From Vulcanimicrobiota bacterium (lineage in GTDB: Bacteria > Vulcanimicrobiota > Vulcanimicrobiia > Vulcanimicrobiales > Vulcanimicrobiaceae), in NCBI GenBank assembly GCA_003168375.1, contig PMSI01000002.1, positions 186,001-250,000 on the forward strand: DNA of 64,000 nucleotides, given 5' to 3'. Numbering within the stretch: the first letter of the stretch is position 1; the number at the start of each line of letters is the position of its first letter. The notes beneath the pieces are model-generated. The model made no database searches. It was not told the DNA's origin and saw only the letters and a program-made list of their open reading frames with translations. Shown here piece by piece: positions 51,966 to 62,072 of the stretch. The translations under genes and the position numbers were made by a program.

Positions 51966-52601
51966 ATGCAGACAACGATCCTCGTCCCGCGCGGGCCGGA
52001 GGCCGCCGCGGTCCGGCGCGCCGGAACGCCGGCGCGGATCGTTGAGCTGCCGGCGGGCGCCGCCGCGGCGGGCGCGCTGCCGGATTTCGCGGAGGGCGAG
52101 ACGGCCGTCGTGCTCGGCCTGTGCGGTGCGCTATGGCGGATGACGGCGGGCGACGTCGGCGTCTACGGACGCGTCGTCGACGCGGCGAACGCATTCGAGC
52201 TCGGGGCCGACCTCGTCGACGCCCTCAGCCGGGGCCTGCCCAGAGCGATGGTCGTCAACGCCTGCACGACGAAACGCGTCGTCACCTCGGTGGCCGCGCG
52301 CACGGTACTGGCGCAGCGGTTCAACGCCGACGTCGTCGACATGGAGGGAACACACCTCGCCGCGGCGCTCGCTGCGCGCGGCGTTCCGTTCGGAATGGTG
52401 CGCGTCGTCAGCGACGATCCTTCGCGCGATCTGCCGCCGATCGAGGACGCGATCGACGACCTGGGCCGGATCCGGCCGCTCCCGCTCGCCATCGCGTTCG
52501 CGCGCGCGCCGCGCGCCGCGTTCGGTTTCATCCGCGACGTCCGCGCGGCGCTCGCGGTGCTGACCGAGATCGCCCGCGCGCTCAGCCACGTTCCGGTGTG
52601 A
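51966..52601 (+). CDS. hpnG: Hopanoid-associated nucleoside phosphorylase
   Basis: This 211-residue protein of the nucleoside phosphorylase/MTAN fold has GLCGALW, the VDMEGTHLAAAL segment and ACTTKRVVTS. In hopanoid pathways HpnG removes adenine from adenosylhopane to give ribosylhopane. The hpnB-shc neighbours make that assignment likely. It overlaps the 3' end of convergent hpnB by 20 bp. Confidence 0.8.
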   Translation: MQTTILVPRGPEAAAVRRAGTPARIVELPAGAAAAGALPDFAEGETAVVLGLCGALWRMTAGDVGVYGRVVDAANAFELGADLVDALSRGLPRAMVVNACTTKRVVTSVAARTVLAQRFNADVVDMEGTHLAAALAARGVPFGMVRVVSDDPSRDLPPIEDAIDDLGRIRPLPLAIAFARAPRAAFGFIRDVRAALAVLTEIARALSHVPV

Positions 52602-53757
52602 ACGTTCGTCCCTTCCAGGAACCACCGTCGCCGCGCGCGTGGCTGCGCGCCGAGTCGACCGTCATCGCGGTGTAGAGCAGCGCGGCGAACGGGAGCGCGA
52701 GGGCGTTGCGCCGCGGCAGTCCGTACAGCCGCAGCGTCGGCGCGTACACGAGCGCCATGACGGTCCATGCGAGCGCGCCGGGGAGCGCGACGTCGAGCCG
52801 TCGGCGGCGCGCGCCGGCGAACGTCGCGGCGACGGGGACATAGGAGAGCAGGAGCATTCCGGCGACGGTACCGGCGAGCAGGATCGGCGAGTAGTGCAGC
52901 TGCGTGTAGGCGGTGCGCGACACCATCGACCAGATCGTGCCAAACGAGCGGTACGGGCGGACGCTGCGCGAGCGGGTCGCGAGGCCCAGCCACAAGCCGC
53001 CGCCGGCGCGCTTCACCGCGGTCGCGAGCGCGCAGTCGTCGATCAGCTCGCCCTTGATCCGTTCGACGCCGCCGATCCGCGTCAGCGCGTCGTCGGAGAT
53101 GAGCACGCAGCCGCCGGCGGCCGCGGCGGTCGCGCGCCGGTCGTCGTTGACCCATGCAAACGGGTACAGCATGCGGAAGAAAAAGACGAACGCGGGGATC
53201 AGCAGCCGTTCCGAGCGTGACGCGCAGTGCAGCGCGACCATCTGCGAGACCAGCGCGCGGTCCTCGCCGGTCGCCGTCGCGACGAGACGCGCCAGCGTCT
53301 GGGGATCGTGCTCGACGTCGGCGTCCGAGAACCACCAGTACGCAGGCTGGGCCCCGCTCGCGCGCGCGGCCGTGACGCCCTCGGCGAGCGCCCAAACTTT
53401 GCCGGTCCAGCCGTTCGGGCGCGGATCTCCGGCGACCACGCGGGCGCGGTCCTCCGCGCCGCGCGCGGCGATCTCGGCACGCGCGAGCTTCCCGGTACCG
53501 TCCTCGCTGCGGTCGTCGACGAGGGTGATCGCGAAGCGCCCCGGATAGTCTTGCGCCAGCAGCGAGCCCAGCGTGCGCGTGACGACGTCGGCCTCGTTGC
53601 GCGCCGGCACCACCGCGTGCACGTCGGGTGCGGGCCGGTCCGGTGCGGGCGGACGGAGGCGGTCGGCGCTCGCATCCCAAAATCGACCGCGAGCGACGGC
53701 GAGCCCGACCCACATCGCAGCCGATACCCACGCCGCCGCACGCAAAGTCTTGAGCAT
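52582..53757 (-). CDS. hpnB: Hopene-associated glycosyltransferase HpnB
   Basis: This 391-residue GT2 family protein has VVPARNEADVVTRTL and DDRSEDGT, the metal-binding DAD in WWFSDADVEHDP, and C-terminal membrane helices (about residues 285-360). HpnB is linked to hopanoid clusters, with an undefined sugar-transfer role. It is divergent from shc: the start codons overlap by about 8 bp on opposite strands. Confidence 0.88.
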   Translation of the reverse strand: MLKTLRAAAWVSAAMWVGLAVARGRFWDASADRLRPPAPDRPAPDVHAVVPARNEADVVTRTLGSLLAQDYPGRFAITLVDDRSEDGTGKLARAEIAARGAEDRARVVAGDPRPNGWTGKVWALAEGVTAARASGAQPAYWWFSDADVEHDPQTLARLVATATGEDRALVSQMVALHCASRSERLLIPAFVFFFRMLYPFAWVNDDRRATAAAAGGCVLISDDALTRIGGVERIKGELIDDCALATAVKRAGGGLWLGLATRSRSVRPYRSFGTIWSMVSRTAYTQLHYSPILLAGTVAGMLLLSYVPVAATFAGARRRRLDVALPGALAWTVMALVYAPTLRLYGLPRRNALALPFAALLYTAMTVDSARSHARGDGGSWKGRTFTPERG

Positions 53758-55720
53758 AGAGCTAACGCCTTCGAATCACGAGATCGACGAACCCGCCGCG
53801 CGCCCGCTGGACGCGGCGATCGCGCGCGCCGTCGATGCGCTGTTCGGGCAGCAGGACGCGGCGGGGTTCTGGTGGGCCGAGCTGCAGTCAAACGTCACGA
53901 TTACGGCCGAGGTGCTGCTGCTGCACCACGTCTGGGGGACGTTCGAACGCGTGCCGCGCGCGGCCGCGGAGCGGTACTTCCGCGAGGAACAGCGCGAGCA
54001 CGGCGGCTGGGAGCTCGCCTACGGCGACGGGGGCGATCTCAGCGTAAGCGTCGAGGCGTACATGGCGCTGCGCATGCTCGGCGTGACTGCCGGCGATCCC
54101 GCGCTGCGGCGCGCGCGAACATTCATCCTCGAACGCGGCGGGATCACTTGCTCGCGGATCTTCACCAAGATGCACCTCGCGCTCGTCGGCGCGTACGAGT
54201 GGGCCGGGCTGCCGGCGCTCCCGCCGTGGCTGATGGTCCTCCCGGAGCGCGGTCCGCTCTCGATCTACGATCTCTCGAGCTGGGCACGCGGCAGCACCGT
54301 CCCGCTGATCCTGCTGTTCGACCGCAAGCCCGTCTACGGTCCGGTGCTCGATCTCGACGAGCTGTACGCCGAAGGCCGCGACCACGCGCGCTTTGCGCTG
54401 CCGCGCGGGAACGACGCCGTCGAGCACTTCTTCAACGGCGCCGACACCGTGCTGAAGTGGGCCGAGCGCGCCGGCCTCGCACCGTTTCGCGCGCGCGGGC
54501 TCGCCCTTGCCGAGAAGTGGACGGTCGAGCACCAGGAGCACACCGGCGATTGGGGCGGGATCATCCCCGCCATGCTCAACGCGCTGCTCGGGCTGCGCGC
54601 GATCGGGTACGACGCGGCCGATCCGGTCGTCGTGCGCGGGTTCGCTGCCGTCGACGGCTTCACGATCACCGCCGGCGGCGCGTACCGCGTGCAGCCGTGC
54701 ATCTCGCCGGTCTGGGACACCGGGCTCGCGGTCCGCGCGCTGGCCGACGCCGGCGTGCGCCGCGACGACCCGCGACTGGTCAGCGCCGCGTCGTGGCTGC
54801 TCGACAAGCAGATCGTCGCGCGCTACGGGGACTGGTCGGTGAAGAACCGCGCCGGGAAGCCCGGCGGGTGGGCGTTCGAGTTCGAGAACGCGTGGTATCC
54901 CGACGTCGACGACACCGCGGTGGTCGCGATGGCGCTCGCCGCCGTCGACCATCCGCAGCCGCAGCGCGTGCGCGGCGCGATCGTCCGCGCGGAGCAGTGG
55001 GTCGCGACGATGCAGTGCACGACCGGCGGCTGGGCCGCGTTCGACGTCGACAACGACCAGAACTGGCTCAACCGCATCCCGTACGGCGACCTCAAGGCGA
55101 TGATCGATCCGAGCACCGCCGACGTCACGGCGCGCGTACTCGAGATGATCGCACGCTGCAAGCTCTCGGCGTTCGACGAAGCACGCTTCCAGCGCGCGCT
55201 CACGTTCCTGCTCAACGAGCAAGAGCGCGACGGCGCGTGGTTCGGCCGCTGGGGCGTGAACTACGTCTACGGCACGAGCGGCGCGCTCGCCGCGCTCGGT
55301 CCCACGAGACCCGGATATCGCGCGATCGATGAAGCCGTCGTGCGCGGTGCGGTGTGGCTGAAGAGCGTGCAGCAGCCCGACGGCGGCTGGGGCGAGAGCA
55401 CCGCGAGCTATCGCGACCCAGCGCTGCGCGGGATCGGTCCGGCAACGGCGAGCCAAACCGCGTGGGGGCTGATCGGTCTGTTCGCGTGCATCGAACGCTT
55501 GCCGCAGATCGCGGATACGTTTGCGGCCGCGATCGAACGCGGGGTCGACTACCTGCTACGCACGCAGCGTGCCGACGGCACCTGGGACGAACCCGAGTTC
55601 ACCGGCACCGGCTTCCCCAACCACTTCTACCTGAACTATCACTCGTACCGGCAGCACTTCCCGCTCACCGCGCTCGGCCGCTACGCAGCGTCCCGCGCCT
55701 CGTCGCCACCGTCACGCTGA
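53750..55720 (+). CDS. shc: Squalene-hopene cyclase
   Basis: This 656-residue class II cyclase has the protonating aspartates D385-V-D387-D388 in PDVDDTAVVAMAL and repeated QW-type blades (DGGWGESTASY, GTWDEPEFTGTGFP). It converts squalene to hopene/diplopterol at the membrane. The only suitable start is TTG 53750 (SIELTPSN...). It overlaps the convergent ferritin-like gene by 40 bp. Confidence 0.95.
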   Translation: MSIELTPSNHEIDEPAARPLDAAIARAVDALFGQQDAAGFWWAELQSNVTITAEVLLLHHVWGTFERVPRAAAERYFREEQREHGGWELAYGDGGDLSVSVEAYMALRMLGVTAGDPALRRARTFILERGGITCSRIFTKMHLALVGAYEWAGLPALPPWLMVLPERGPLSIYDLSSWARGSTVPLILLFDRKPVYGPVLDLDELYAEGRDHARFALPRGNDAVEHFFNGADTVLKWAERAGLAPFRARGLALAEKWTVEHQEHTGDWGGIIPAMLNALLGLRAIGYDAADPVVVRGFAAVDGFTITAGGAYRVQPCISPVWDTGLAVRALADAGVRRDDPRLVSAASWLLDKQIVARYGDWSVKNRAGKPGGWAFEFENAWYPDVDDTAVVAMALAAVDHPQPQRVRGAIVRAEQWVATMQCTTGGWAAFDVDNDQNWLNRIPYGDLKAMIDPSTADVTARVLEMIARCKLSAFDEARFQRALTFLLNEQERDGAWFGRWGVNYVYGTSGALAALGPTRPGYRAIDEAVVRGAVWLKSVQQPDGGWGESTASYRDPALRGIGPATASQTAWGLIGLFACIERLPQIADTFAAAIERGVDYLLRTQRADGTWDEPEFTGTGFPNHFYLNYHSYRQHFPLTALGRYAASRASSPPSR

Positions 55721-56592
55721 GCCGCCCCGTCGTCACCCTTGTCACCCTTGTCACCCTGAGCTTGTCGCAGGGCGCTCCGCGGCGGCAGCATGCGAATCCC
55801 GATCAGCAGCGCGGTCGCGATGGTCGGCATGATGACGGGCTTGATCAGCTCCGGGTCGAGCCGGGCCAGCATGCGGCGGTTCTCCGCCAGCGCCGCCTGG
55901 AGAAACATCACGGGCGTCACGCCCTTGACGATCTCCGAAAGTTCCGGATCGTCGAGCGCCGGCATCGGCGGCAGATCGGTCGCACCGGTGATCGTCCCCA
56001 TCGCCGCGCGCGCGTGGTAGCCGAGCGCCTTGAGCGCGTGCGTTCCGAAACTTCCGCGGCCGGCGCGCGCCTCTTCGTAGCGCCACCAGTTGATGAAGAA
56101 CACGATGTGACGCGCTTCCTCGTACATCACGCCGTCGAACACGTCGAGCAGATCCGCCGGGAGGATTTTCTTCTGCTTCGCCAGCGCGATCGCGCCGAAG
56201 CCGACGAACGAATCGGTGCACTCGCCGAACCCGAAGATCGCGAACTCCTCCGGTGAGACCGGTGCGTCGGCGATCGTCAGCGGCGGCGCGTCGATCCCGT
56301 AGCGCTCGATGGCGTGTTCCATGAGCCGCCCGTGACGCGTCTCCTCGGTCCCCTGCAGCGCGACCGCCGCGCGGATCACCGGGTCCTCGACCGTGTGAGC
56401 GAACGCGGTCACCATCCGGCCCGCGCGCTGCTCGATCGAGCGCGCGTAGCGCCAGAACGGGAACGCCCGCAAGCGCCGCAGGTTGACCTCGTCGAGCTCG
56501 GGCCACGGAAGGTGCTCGGGCTCGAACGCTACGTGGGTCTCGATGAACGTCCGGCAGAACAGGTCCCGGTGCTGCGGGGATCCGACTCGCAT
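55681..56592 (-). CDS. Diiron ferritin-like protein within the hopanoid cluster
   Basis: This 303-residue helical protein has two E-E-x-R-H motifs (GTEETRH and MYEEARH) plus Glu residues in preceding helices, as in ferritin-like diiron oxygenases. It sits between shc and squalene synthase genes on the opposite strand, so it may modify hopanoid or isoprenoid substrates. The function is unknown. The last 30 residues (LRQAQGDKGDKGDDG...) come from the dispersed repeat and adjacent GTCACCCTT tandem, so the tail is recently acquired. ATG 56592 is preferred. Confidence 0.75.
   Translation of the reverse strand: MRVGSPQHRDLFCRTFIETHVAFEPEHLPWPELDEVNLRRLRAFPFWRYARSIEQRAGRMVTAFAHTVEDPVIRAAVALQGTEETRHGRLMEHAIERYGIDAPPLTIADAPVSPEEFAIFGFGECTDSFVGFGAIALAKQKKILPADLLDVFDGVMYEEARHIVFFINWWRYEEARAGRGSFGTHALKALGYHARAAMGTITGATDLPPMPALDDPELSEIVKGVTPVMFLQAALAENRRMLARLDPELIKPVIMPTIATALLIGIRMLPPRSALRQAQGDKGDKGDDGAAQRDGGDEARDAA
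55732..55772. repeat. GTCACCCTT tandem plus dispersed repeat copy
   Basis: Two GTCACCCTT 9-mers lead into GTCACCCTGAGCTTGTCGCAGG, a copy of the dispersed repeat. It forms the 3' end of the ferritin-like gene on the minus strand. Confidence 0.65.
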
Positions 56593-56647
56593 GGGGCCGC
56601 TATGCGACGCAGCAACGAGGCCCTTCCTGCCCGAAGGACAGGCCCGG

Positions 56648-57733
56648 ATGACCTCGCGACGGAAGACCGGACCAGTGCAGGCAGTACGCCCGGGTGAGCG
56701 GGTAGCGACGCCGACGGACGCGGATCGCGCGTCACGCCTTATCCTGCCGCGCGTCTCACGCACCTTCGCGCTCGGCGTCAAGATGCTGCCGCCCAAGCTC
56801 GAGGCCCCGGTCCGGATCGGCTATCTGCTCTGCCGCATCGCCGACACGATCGAGGACGACCTCGCCGCCGCGCCGGAGCGCAAGGCCCAGCTGCTCGATG
56901 AGTTCCTGGCCTGCTTCGACGACCCGCGGCTCGCCGAGGAGTTCGGGCTCTGCATCACCGCGCTCAGCTCAGCCGACGAGTACCTCGAACTGGTCGCGAC
57001 GACCGGGCAGGTCTTCCTGACGTACCGCATGCTCGACGAGCCGACGCGCTTCATCCTGCGGCGCTGGATCACCGAGATGGTGCAGGGGATGCGCCACTTC
57101 GTGCTCGAGCACCGGCACGGGATCCGCATCGCGAGCGTGACGGAGTTTCGGCGGTACTGCTACGTCGTCGCGGGGACGGTCGGGCATCTGCTGACCGACC
57201 TCTGGCACGAGCATTCCGGCGCGGTCGGCGATGCGACGTACGCGCGGCTGCTCGAGGACTGCGAGGCGTTCGGAGAAGCGCTGCAGACCGTGAACATCCT
57301 CAAAGACATCGCCTGGGACTGCGAGCAGGAGAACGCGATCTACATCCCCGCCGATCTCCTGGGCGCAGCCGGCAGCGGCCACGACGCGCTCCTGCACGTT
57401 GAGCGGCGCACGGCGAATCGCGCCGCGTTGGAGCCGCTGATGCGCCTCGCGCAGGACGACATCGAACGAGCGCTGCGCTACATCGAGGCGATCCCGGCGA
57501 CGGCGCTGCGCATCCGGGTCTTCTGCGTGCTCCCGATTCTGTTCGCGGTCGCGACGATGCGCGACCTCGAACAGTCCGACGCGATGCTGATCCCGGGCGG
57601 CAGCCTGAAGATCAGCCGCGCCGAGGTGCGCGCGCTCGTCGTGGCCGGTTCGACCTCGACCCTGACGAACCGCACGCTGCGCTGGCTCGTCGAGCGCGTG
57701 CGCAAACGCCCGTTCACGTTCGCCGGCTCGTAG
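56648..57733 (+). CDS. Squalene/phytoene synthase family, squalene synthase-like
   Basis: This 361-residue protein has LPRVSRTFAL, the first aspartate-rich motif DTIEDD and the second DIAWD after NILK, with GHLLTDLW between. This is the full-length head-to-head prenyl synthase type, closer to single-enzyme squalene synthases than to the split HpnC/HpnD. It supplies squalene for shc. The start is uncertain (ATG 56648, or in-frame GTGs before LILPRVSR). Confidence 0.88.
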   Translation: MTSRRKTGPVQAVRPGERVATPTDADRASRLILPRVSRTFALGVKMLPPKLEAPVRIGYLLCRIADTIEDDLAAAPERKAQLLDEFLACFDDPRLAEEFGLCITALSSADEYLELVATTGQVFLTYRMLDEPTRFILRRWITEMVQGMRHFVLEHRHGIRIASVTEFRRYCYVVAGTVGHLLTDLWHEHSGAVGDATYARLLEDCEAFGEALQTVNILKDIAWDCEQENAIYIPADLLGAAGSGHDALLHVERRTANRAALEPLMRLAQDDIERALRYIEAIPATALRIRVFCVLPILFAVATMRDLEQSDAMLIPGGSLKISRAEVRALVVAGSTSTLTNRTLRWLVERVRKRPFTFAGS

Positions 57734-57740
57734 CCCGCCG

Positions 57741-58772
57741 ATGAGGTCGGCGTTCGTCACGGGCGCCTCCGGCTTCGTCGGCGCGAACCTCGTGCGCACG
57801 CTCCTCGAGCGCGGTTGGCACGTCCGGGCGCTGGTCCGCGGGGCGGCGCCGTCGCTGGCCGGGCTCGACGTGGAGCTGGTCAGCGGCGATCTCTTCGCCC
57901 CCGAGCTCGCCGGCGCGATGCGTGGCTGCGATGCGCTGTTCCACCTCGCCGCGACCTACAGCTTGTGGCGGCGCGATCGCGCGGCGATGCTGCGCGCCAA
58001 CGTCGAGGGGACGCGCAGCGTGCTGGCCGCGGCCCGCGCCGCGGCGATCCCGCGGACCGTGCACACCAGCTCCGTGGCGGCGATCGGGGTCCGGCCGGAC
58101 GGGGTTCCGGCCGACGAGTCGTATCAAAGCCCGCCGGAACGGCTGATCGGCGCCTACAAGCGTTCGAAGTACCTCGCCGAGGCCGAGGCGCGGCGCGCCT
58201 TCGAAGCCGGCCAGGACGTCGTGATCGTGAACCCGACCACCCCGGTCGGCCCCTGGGACGCGAAGCCGACGCCGACGGGCGAGATCGTGGTGCGGTTCCT
58301 GAACGGCCGGATGCCGGCCTACGTCGACACCGGGCTGAACGTGGTCGACGTGCGGGACGTCGCCGCCGGGCACGTCCTGGCCTACGAGCGCGGCGTCGCC
58401 GGCGAGCGGTACATCCTGGGCCACGAGAACCTGACGCTGCGTGCGCTGCTCGAGCGGCTGGCGGCGATCGCCGGGCGGCCCGCGCCCCGCATCCGCCTCC
58501 CGCACGCGATCCCGCTGGCGTACGCGGCGTTCGGCGAGTACGTGCTGGCGCCGCTCGGCGTCACTCCGGACGTCTCCGTGGAGAGCGTGCGGATGGCGAA
58601 GCAGCGAATGTTCTACACCGCGGAGAAAGCGGTCAGCGAGCTGGGTCTTCCGCAGTCGCCCGTAACCGGCGCGCTCGCGGATGCGGTTACCTGGTTTCGA
58701 GACCACGGGTACGTTGCCCGCGGCTCGCGGCACGCGGAGGATCGATGGCGCTCTCTCTCAAGCAAGCAGTAG
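57741..58772 (+). CDS. hpnA: Hopanoid-associated sugar epimerase-like SDR
   Basis: This 343-residue extended short-chain dehydrogenase has nucleotide-binding [11 protein letters not shown] and the YKRSK catalytic pair. HpnA proteins occur with hopanoid genes, and their exact reaction is not settled. Seven nt separate it from the squalene synthase, and it overlaps hpnH by 28 nt. Confidence 0.9.
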   Translation: MRSAFVTGASGFVGANLVRTLLERGWHVRALVRGAAPSLAGLDVELVSGDLFAPELAGAMRGCDALFHLAATYSLWRRDRAAMLRANVEGTRSVLAAARAAAIPRTVHTSSVAAIGVRPDGVPADESYQSPPERLIGAYKRSKYLAEAEARRAFEAGQDVVIVNPTTPVGPWDAKPTPTGEIVVRFLNGRMPAYVDTGLNVVDVRDVAAGHVLAYERGVAGERYILGHENLTLRALLERLAAIAGRPAPRIRLPHAIPLAYAAFGEYVLAPLGVTPDVSVESVRMAKQRMFYTAEKAVSELGLPQSPVTGALADAVTWFRDHGYVARGSRHAEDRWRSLSSKQ

Positions 58773-59764
58773 CGGTCGGCTCGTACGTCGTCCGGCAACG
58801 GATGGCAGGACGCAAGCGCTACCCGCTCGTGCTCATGCTCGAGCCGCTCTTTCGCTGCAACCTCGCCTGCGGCGGCTGCGGCAAGATCCAGCATCCGGTC
58901 GAGGTCCTGCGCCGTCACCTCACGCCGGAGCAGTGCTTCGCAGCGGTCGAGGAGTGCGGCGCGCCGGTCGTCTCGATCCCGGGCGGCGAACCGCTGCTGC
59001 ACCCGCAGATCGACGAGATCGTGCGCGGCCTGGTGGCACGCAAGAAATTCGTCTACCTCTGCACCAACGCGATCCGGCTCGAGGCGAGCCTCGACAAGTT
59101 CACGCCCTCGCCGTACTTCTCGTTCAGCGTTCATCTCGACGGCCCGCGCGCGGTCCACGATCACGCGGTCGCGCGCGAGGGCATCTACGACGTCGCGGTC
59201 GACGCGATCAAGGCGGCGAAAGCGCGCGGCTTCCGCGTCACCACGAACACGACGATCTTCGACGGCGCCGATCCGGCGACGTTCCAGGGGTTCTTCGACT
59301 ACCTGACCGACGAGCTGAAAGTCGACGGGATGATGATCTCGCCGGGCTATCGCTACGAGAAGGCGCCGGATCAAGACCATTTCCTGGCCAAGGAGCAGAC
59401 GCGGCAGCTGTTCCGCTCGATTCTCGCGCCGTATAAGGCCGGCAAGAAGAAGTGGCAGTTCAACGCCAGCCCCTTCTTCCTCGACTTTCTGACCGGCGAG
59501 AAAGATTACGACTGCACGCCGTGGGGGATGCCGAGCTACAGTCTGTTCGGCTGGCAGAAGCCGTGCTATCTGCTCGGCGAGGGCTACGCGACCTCGTACA
59601 AAGCGCTGCTCGAAGAGACCGAGTGGGACAAGTACGGGCACGCGAGCGGCAACCCGAAGTGCGAGGACTGCATGGTGCACTCGGGTTTCGAAGCGACCGC
59701 CGCGAACGACGCGATGCGGCCGGGGAACATCATTCGCTCGATCAAAGGCGTTCTCGCGCGCTGA
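58745..59764 (+). CDS. hpnH: Hopanoid biosynthesis radical SAM enzyme HpnH
   Basis: This 339-residue protein has the CX3CX2C cluster (C38, C42, C45 in RCNLACGGC), an SPASM-less C-terminus and the HpnH order [19 protein letters not shown]. HpnH adds the adenosyl group to diploptene as the first step to C35 hopanoids. HpnG two operon-arms away would act on its product. Confidence 0.95.
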   Translation: MALSLKQAVAVGSYVVRQRMAGRKRYPLVLMLEPLFRCNLACGGCGKIQHPVEVLRRHLTPEQCFAAVEECGAPVVSIPGGEPLLHPQIDEIVRGLVARKKFVYLCTNAIRLEASLDKFTPSPYFSFSVHLDGPRAVHDHAVAREGIYDVAVDAIKAAKARGFRVTTNTTIFDGADPATFQGFFDYLTDELKVDGMMISPGYRYEKAPDQDHFLAKEQTRQLFRSILAPYKAGKKKWQFNASPFFLDFLTGEKDYDCTPWGMPSYSLFGWQKPCYLLGEGYATSYKALLEETEWDKYGHASGNPKCEDCMVHSGFEATAANDAMRPGNIIRSIKGVLAR

Positions 59765-59765
59765 C

Positions 59766-60758
59766 GTGCTAGCGACCGCGGCCTTCGAGGCGTTCGAGAG
59801 CCACCTCGAGCGCGCCGTCGACCAGCTCGACGGCGCCTCACCGACGAAGGCGCTGGTGCGTGCGCACTTCGCCTTCGACGATCCGAGCGCGAAGCGCGGG
59901 AAACGCCTGCGCCCGCGCATCATGGTCGCGGTCGCGCAAGCCGAAGGTGCGGCCGCCGAGACGGCCTTTCCGGCGGCGACGGCGGTCGAGCTGCTGCACA
60001 ACTTCTCGCTGGTCCACGACGACATCGAAGACCGCGACGACATGCGCCACGGACGCGCGACGCTCTGGAAGCAGCACGGCATCCCCGCCGCGCTCACCGC
60101 CGGCGATGCGATGTGCGCGCTCGCGTTTACCATGCTGCTGGAAGGTCCGGCGGATGCGGAGCGGACCGTCGCGATGACTGCGTGCCTGCACCGCGCGCTG
60201 TACGATCTGTGCCGCGGACAAGGTGCCGACATCGGCTTCGAAACCTCGCCGTCGGTGACGTTCGGCGAGTATCTCGCGATGATCGAAGGCAAGACCGCGG
60301 CGCTGTTCGCGGCGTCGTGCGAGCTCGGCGCGCTCGCCGCGGGCGCCGCGCCGGCGCGGGCCGCGGCATACGGGCGGATGGGTCGCGCCTACGGGCTCGC
60401 GTTCCAGGTACGCGACGACATCCTGGGCACGTGGGGCACGCCGGCCGAGACCGGCAAGCCGGCCGGCGCCGACATCCGCCGCCGCAAGTGGTCGTTCCCG
60501 GTCGCCTGGGCGATGGACGGACCGCCTTCGCGCGACCGCGATCGCGTCGCCCGCGCGTACTCTTCGATCGGCGAGCTCGACGACGCGACCGCGGATGCGG
60601 TGATCGCGGCGCTCGAACGGCTCGGCGCGCACCAAGCGGCGGACGATGCCTGCGACGCCTACGTCGCGCAGGCCGCCGCGGCGGCGATCGAGCACGAGCT
60701 CGACGGCGACGGGCAGCTCGCCGAGATCTTCTCCTCTACGGCACGTCGTACGGCCTGA
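59766..60758 (+). CDS. Polyprenyl diphosphate synthase
   Basis: This 330-residue trans-prenyltransferase has the first aspartate-rich motif VHDDIEDRDD and the second RDDILGTWG. It makes farnesyl or geranylgeranyl diphosphate. Next to the squalene synthase, farnesyl supply is likely. The GTG start follows the hpnH stop by 1 nt. Confidence 0.93.
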   Translation: MLATAAFEAFESHLERAVDQLDGASPTKALVRAHFAFDDPSAKRGKRLRPRIMVAVAQAEGAAAETAFPAATAVELLHNFSLVHDDIEDRDDMRHGRATLWKQHGIPAALTAGDAMCALAFTMLLEGPADAERTVAMTACLHRALYDLCRGQGADIGFETSPSVTFGEYLAMIEGKTAALFAASCELGALAAGAAPARAAAYGRMGRAYGLAFQVRDDILGTWGTPAETGKPAGADIRRRKWSFPVAWAMDGPPSRDRDRVARAYSSIGELDDATADAVIAALERLGAHQAADDACDAYVAQAAAAAIEHELDGDGQLAEIFSSTARRTA

Positions 60759-60797
60759 CCGGCGGGCGGACCGGCCGAAGGGCTCGAAGCGCGGCGC

Positions 60798-62072
60798 GTG
60801 ATCTTTCAGCCCGAGTACGAGACGCTCGAACGGCATGCGCTCGAGGCACTGCAGCTCGAACGCTTGCAGGCGCTGGTCGAGCGGTTGCGGGACGCCAACG
60901 AGATCTCCACGGAAGCCCTGGCCGGCGTCGCGGCGCCACGATCGCTCGGCGATCTGGCCGGCTTGCCGTTCAGCACCAAAGCCGAGATGCGCGACGCCTA
61001 TCCGCTGGGGCTGCTCGCGGTGCCGCCGGAGAATCTCGCGCGCCTCCATGCATCGTCGGGGACGACCGGGAACCCGACGATCGGGGCCTACACGAAAGAA
61101 GACTTGCGCGTCTTCGGCGAGGTGATGGCGCGCAGTCTCGCCGGCGGCGGGATCGCGCCGGGGGACATGTTCCAGGTCGCGTGGGGGTACGGGCTGTTCA
61201 CCGGCGGGCTCGGCGCGCACGGCGGCTGCGAGACGCTCGGCGCGTGCGCGATCCCGGCCTCGAGCGGAAACACCGCGCGCCAGCTGCAGCTGCTCACCGA
61301 CCTGCCGGTGGTCGGGATCGGCTGCACGCCGTCGTACGGTCTGGTGCTCGCCGAGCGCCTGCGCGCCGAGCGCCGCCGCCCGAAGGCGCTGCGCTACGCG
61401 ATCTGCGGCGCGGAGTCGTGGACGCGCGAGATGCGCGACGAGCTCGAAGAGCTGTTCGGCGTGGTGGCGACCAACATCTACGGCCTGACCGAGATCATCG
61501 GGCCGGGCGTCGCGCAGGAGTGTCTCTCGAAGCAAGGTCTGCACGTGCAAGAAGACCACTTCCTCGCCGAGATCGTCGATCCGGAGACGGGGACGGCGCT
61601 CGCCGACGGCGAGCGCGGCGAGCTGGTGCTGACGACGCTCACGCGCGAGGCGATGCCGGTGCTCCGCTATCGGACACGCGACCTGACCTCGATGGTGCGC
61701 GAACGCTGCGCCTGCGGCCGCACGACCGCGCGCATCGATTGGTTCACCGGCCGCGTCGACGACATGCTGGTCATCCGCGGCATCAACGTGTTCCCCTCGG
61801 CGGTCGAAGAGGTACTGCTGCGCTTCTCCGAGCTCTCGCCGAACTATCGCATCTTCGTCGATCGCCCGCCCCACGGTCTCGACCAGATGCTGGTCGAGGT
61901 CGAGCACCATCCCGGCGCCGCGCTCGACCCTGACCAGCTCGCCCAGGCCGTCACCACGCGGCTCCGCGAGACGCTGATGATCTCGCTGCAAACACGCGTC
62001 GTTTCGCCGGGCACGATCGAGCGCATCGAGGCAGGCAAAGCAAGGCGCGTGATCGATCGGAGGACGCTATGA
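60798..62072 (+). CDS. paaK: Phenylacetate-CoA ligase-like AMP-forming enzyme
   Basis: This 424-residue member of the PaaK branch of adenylate-forming ligases has the P-loop SSGTTGNPT, YGLTEIIGPGVAQEC and LRYRTRDLT. It would activate phenylacetate or another aryl acid with CoA. It begins 39 nt after the polyprenyl synthase. The following crotonases overlap by 4 nt. Confidence 0.88.
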   Translation: MIFQPEYETLERHALEALQLERLQALVERLRDANEISTEALAGVAAPRSLGDLAGLPFSTKAEMRDAYPLGLLAVPPENLARLHASSGTTGNPTIGAYTKEDLRVFGEVMARSLAGGGIAPGDMFQVAWGYGLFTGGLGAHGGCETLGACAIPASSGNTARQLQLLTDLPVVGIGCTPSYGLVLAERLRAERRRPKALRYAICGAESWTREMRDELEELFGVVATNIYGLTEIIGPGVAQECLSKQGLHVQEDHFLAEIVDPETGTALADGERGELVLTTLTREAMPVLRYRTRDLTSMVRERCACGRTTARIDWFTGRVDDMLVIRGINVFPSAVEEVLLRFSELSPNYRIFVDRPPHGLDQMLVEVEHHPGAALDPDQLAQAVTTRLRETLMISLQTRVVSPGTIERIEAGKARRVIDRRTL

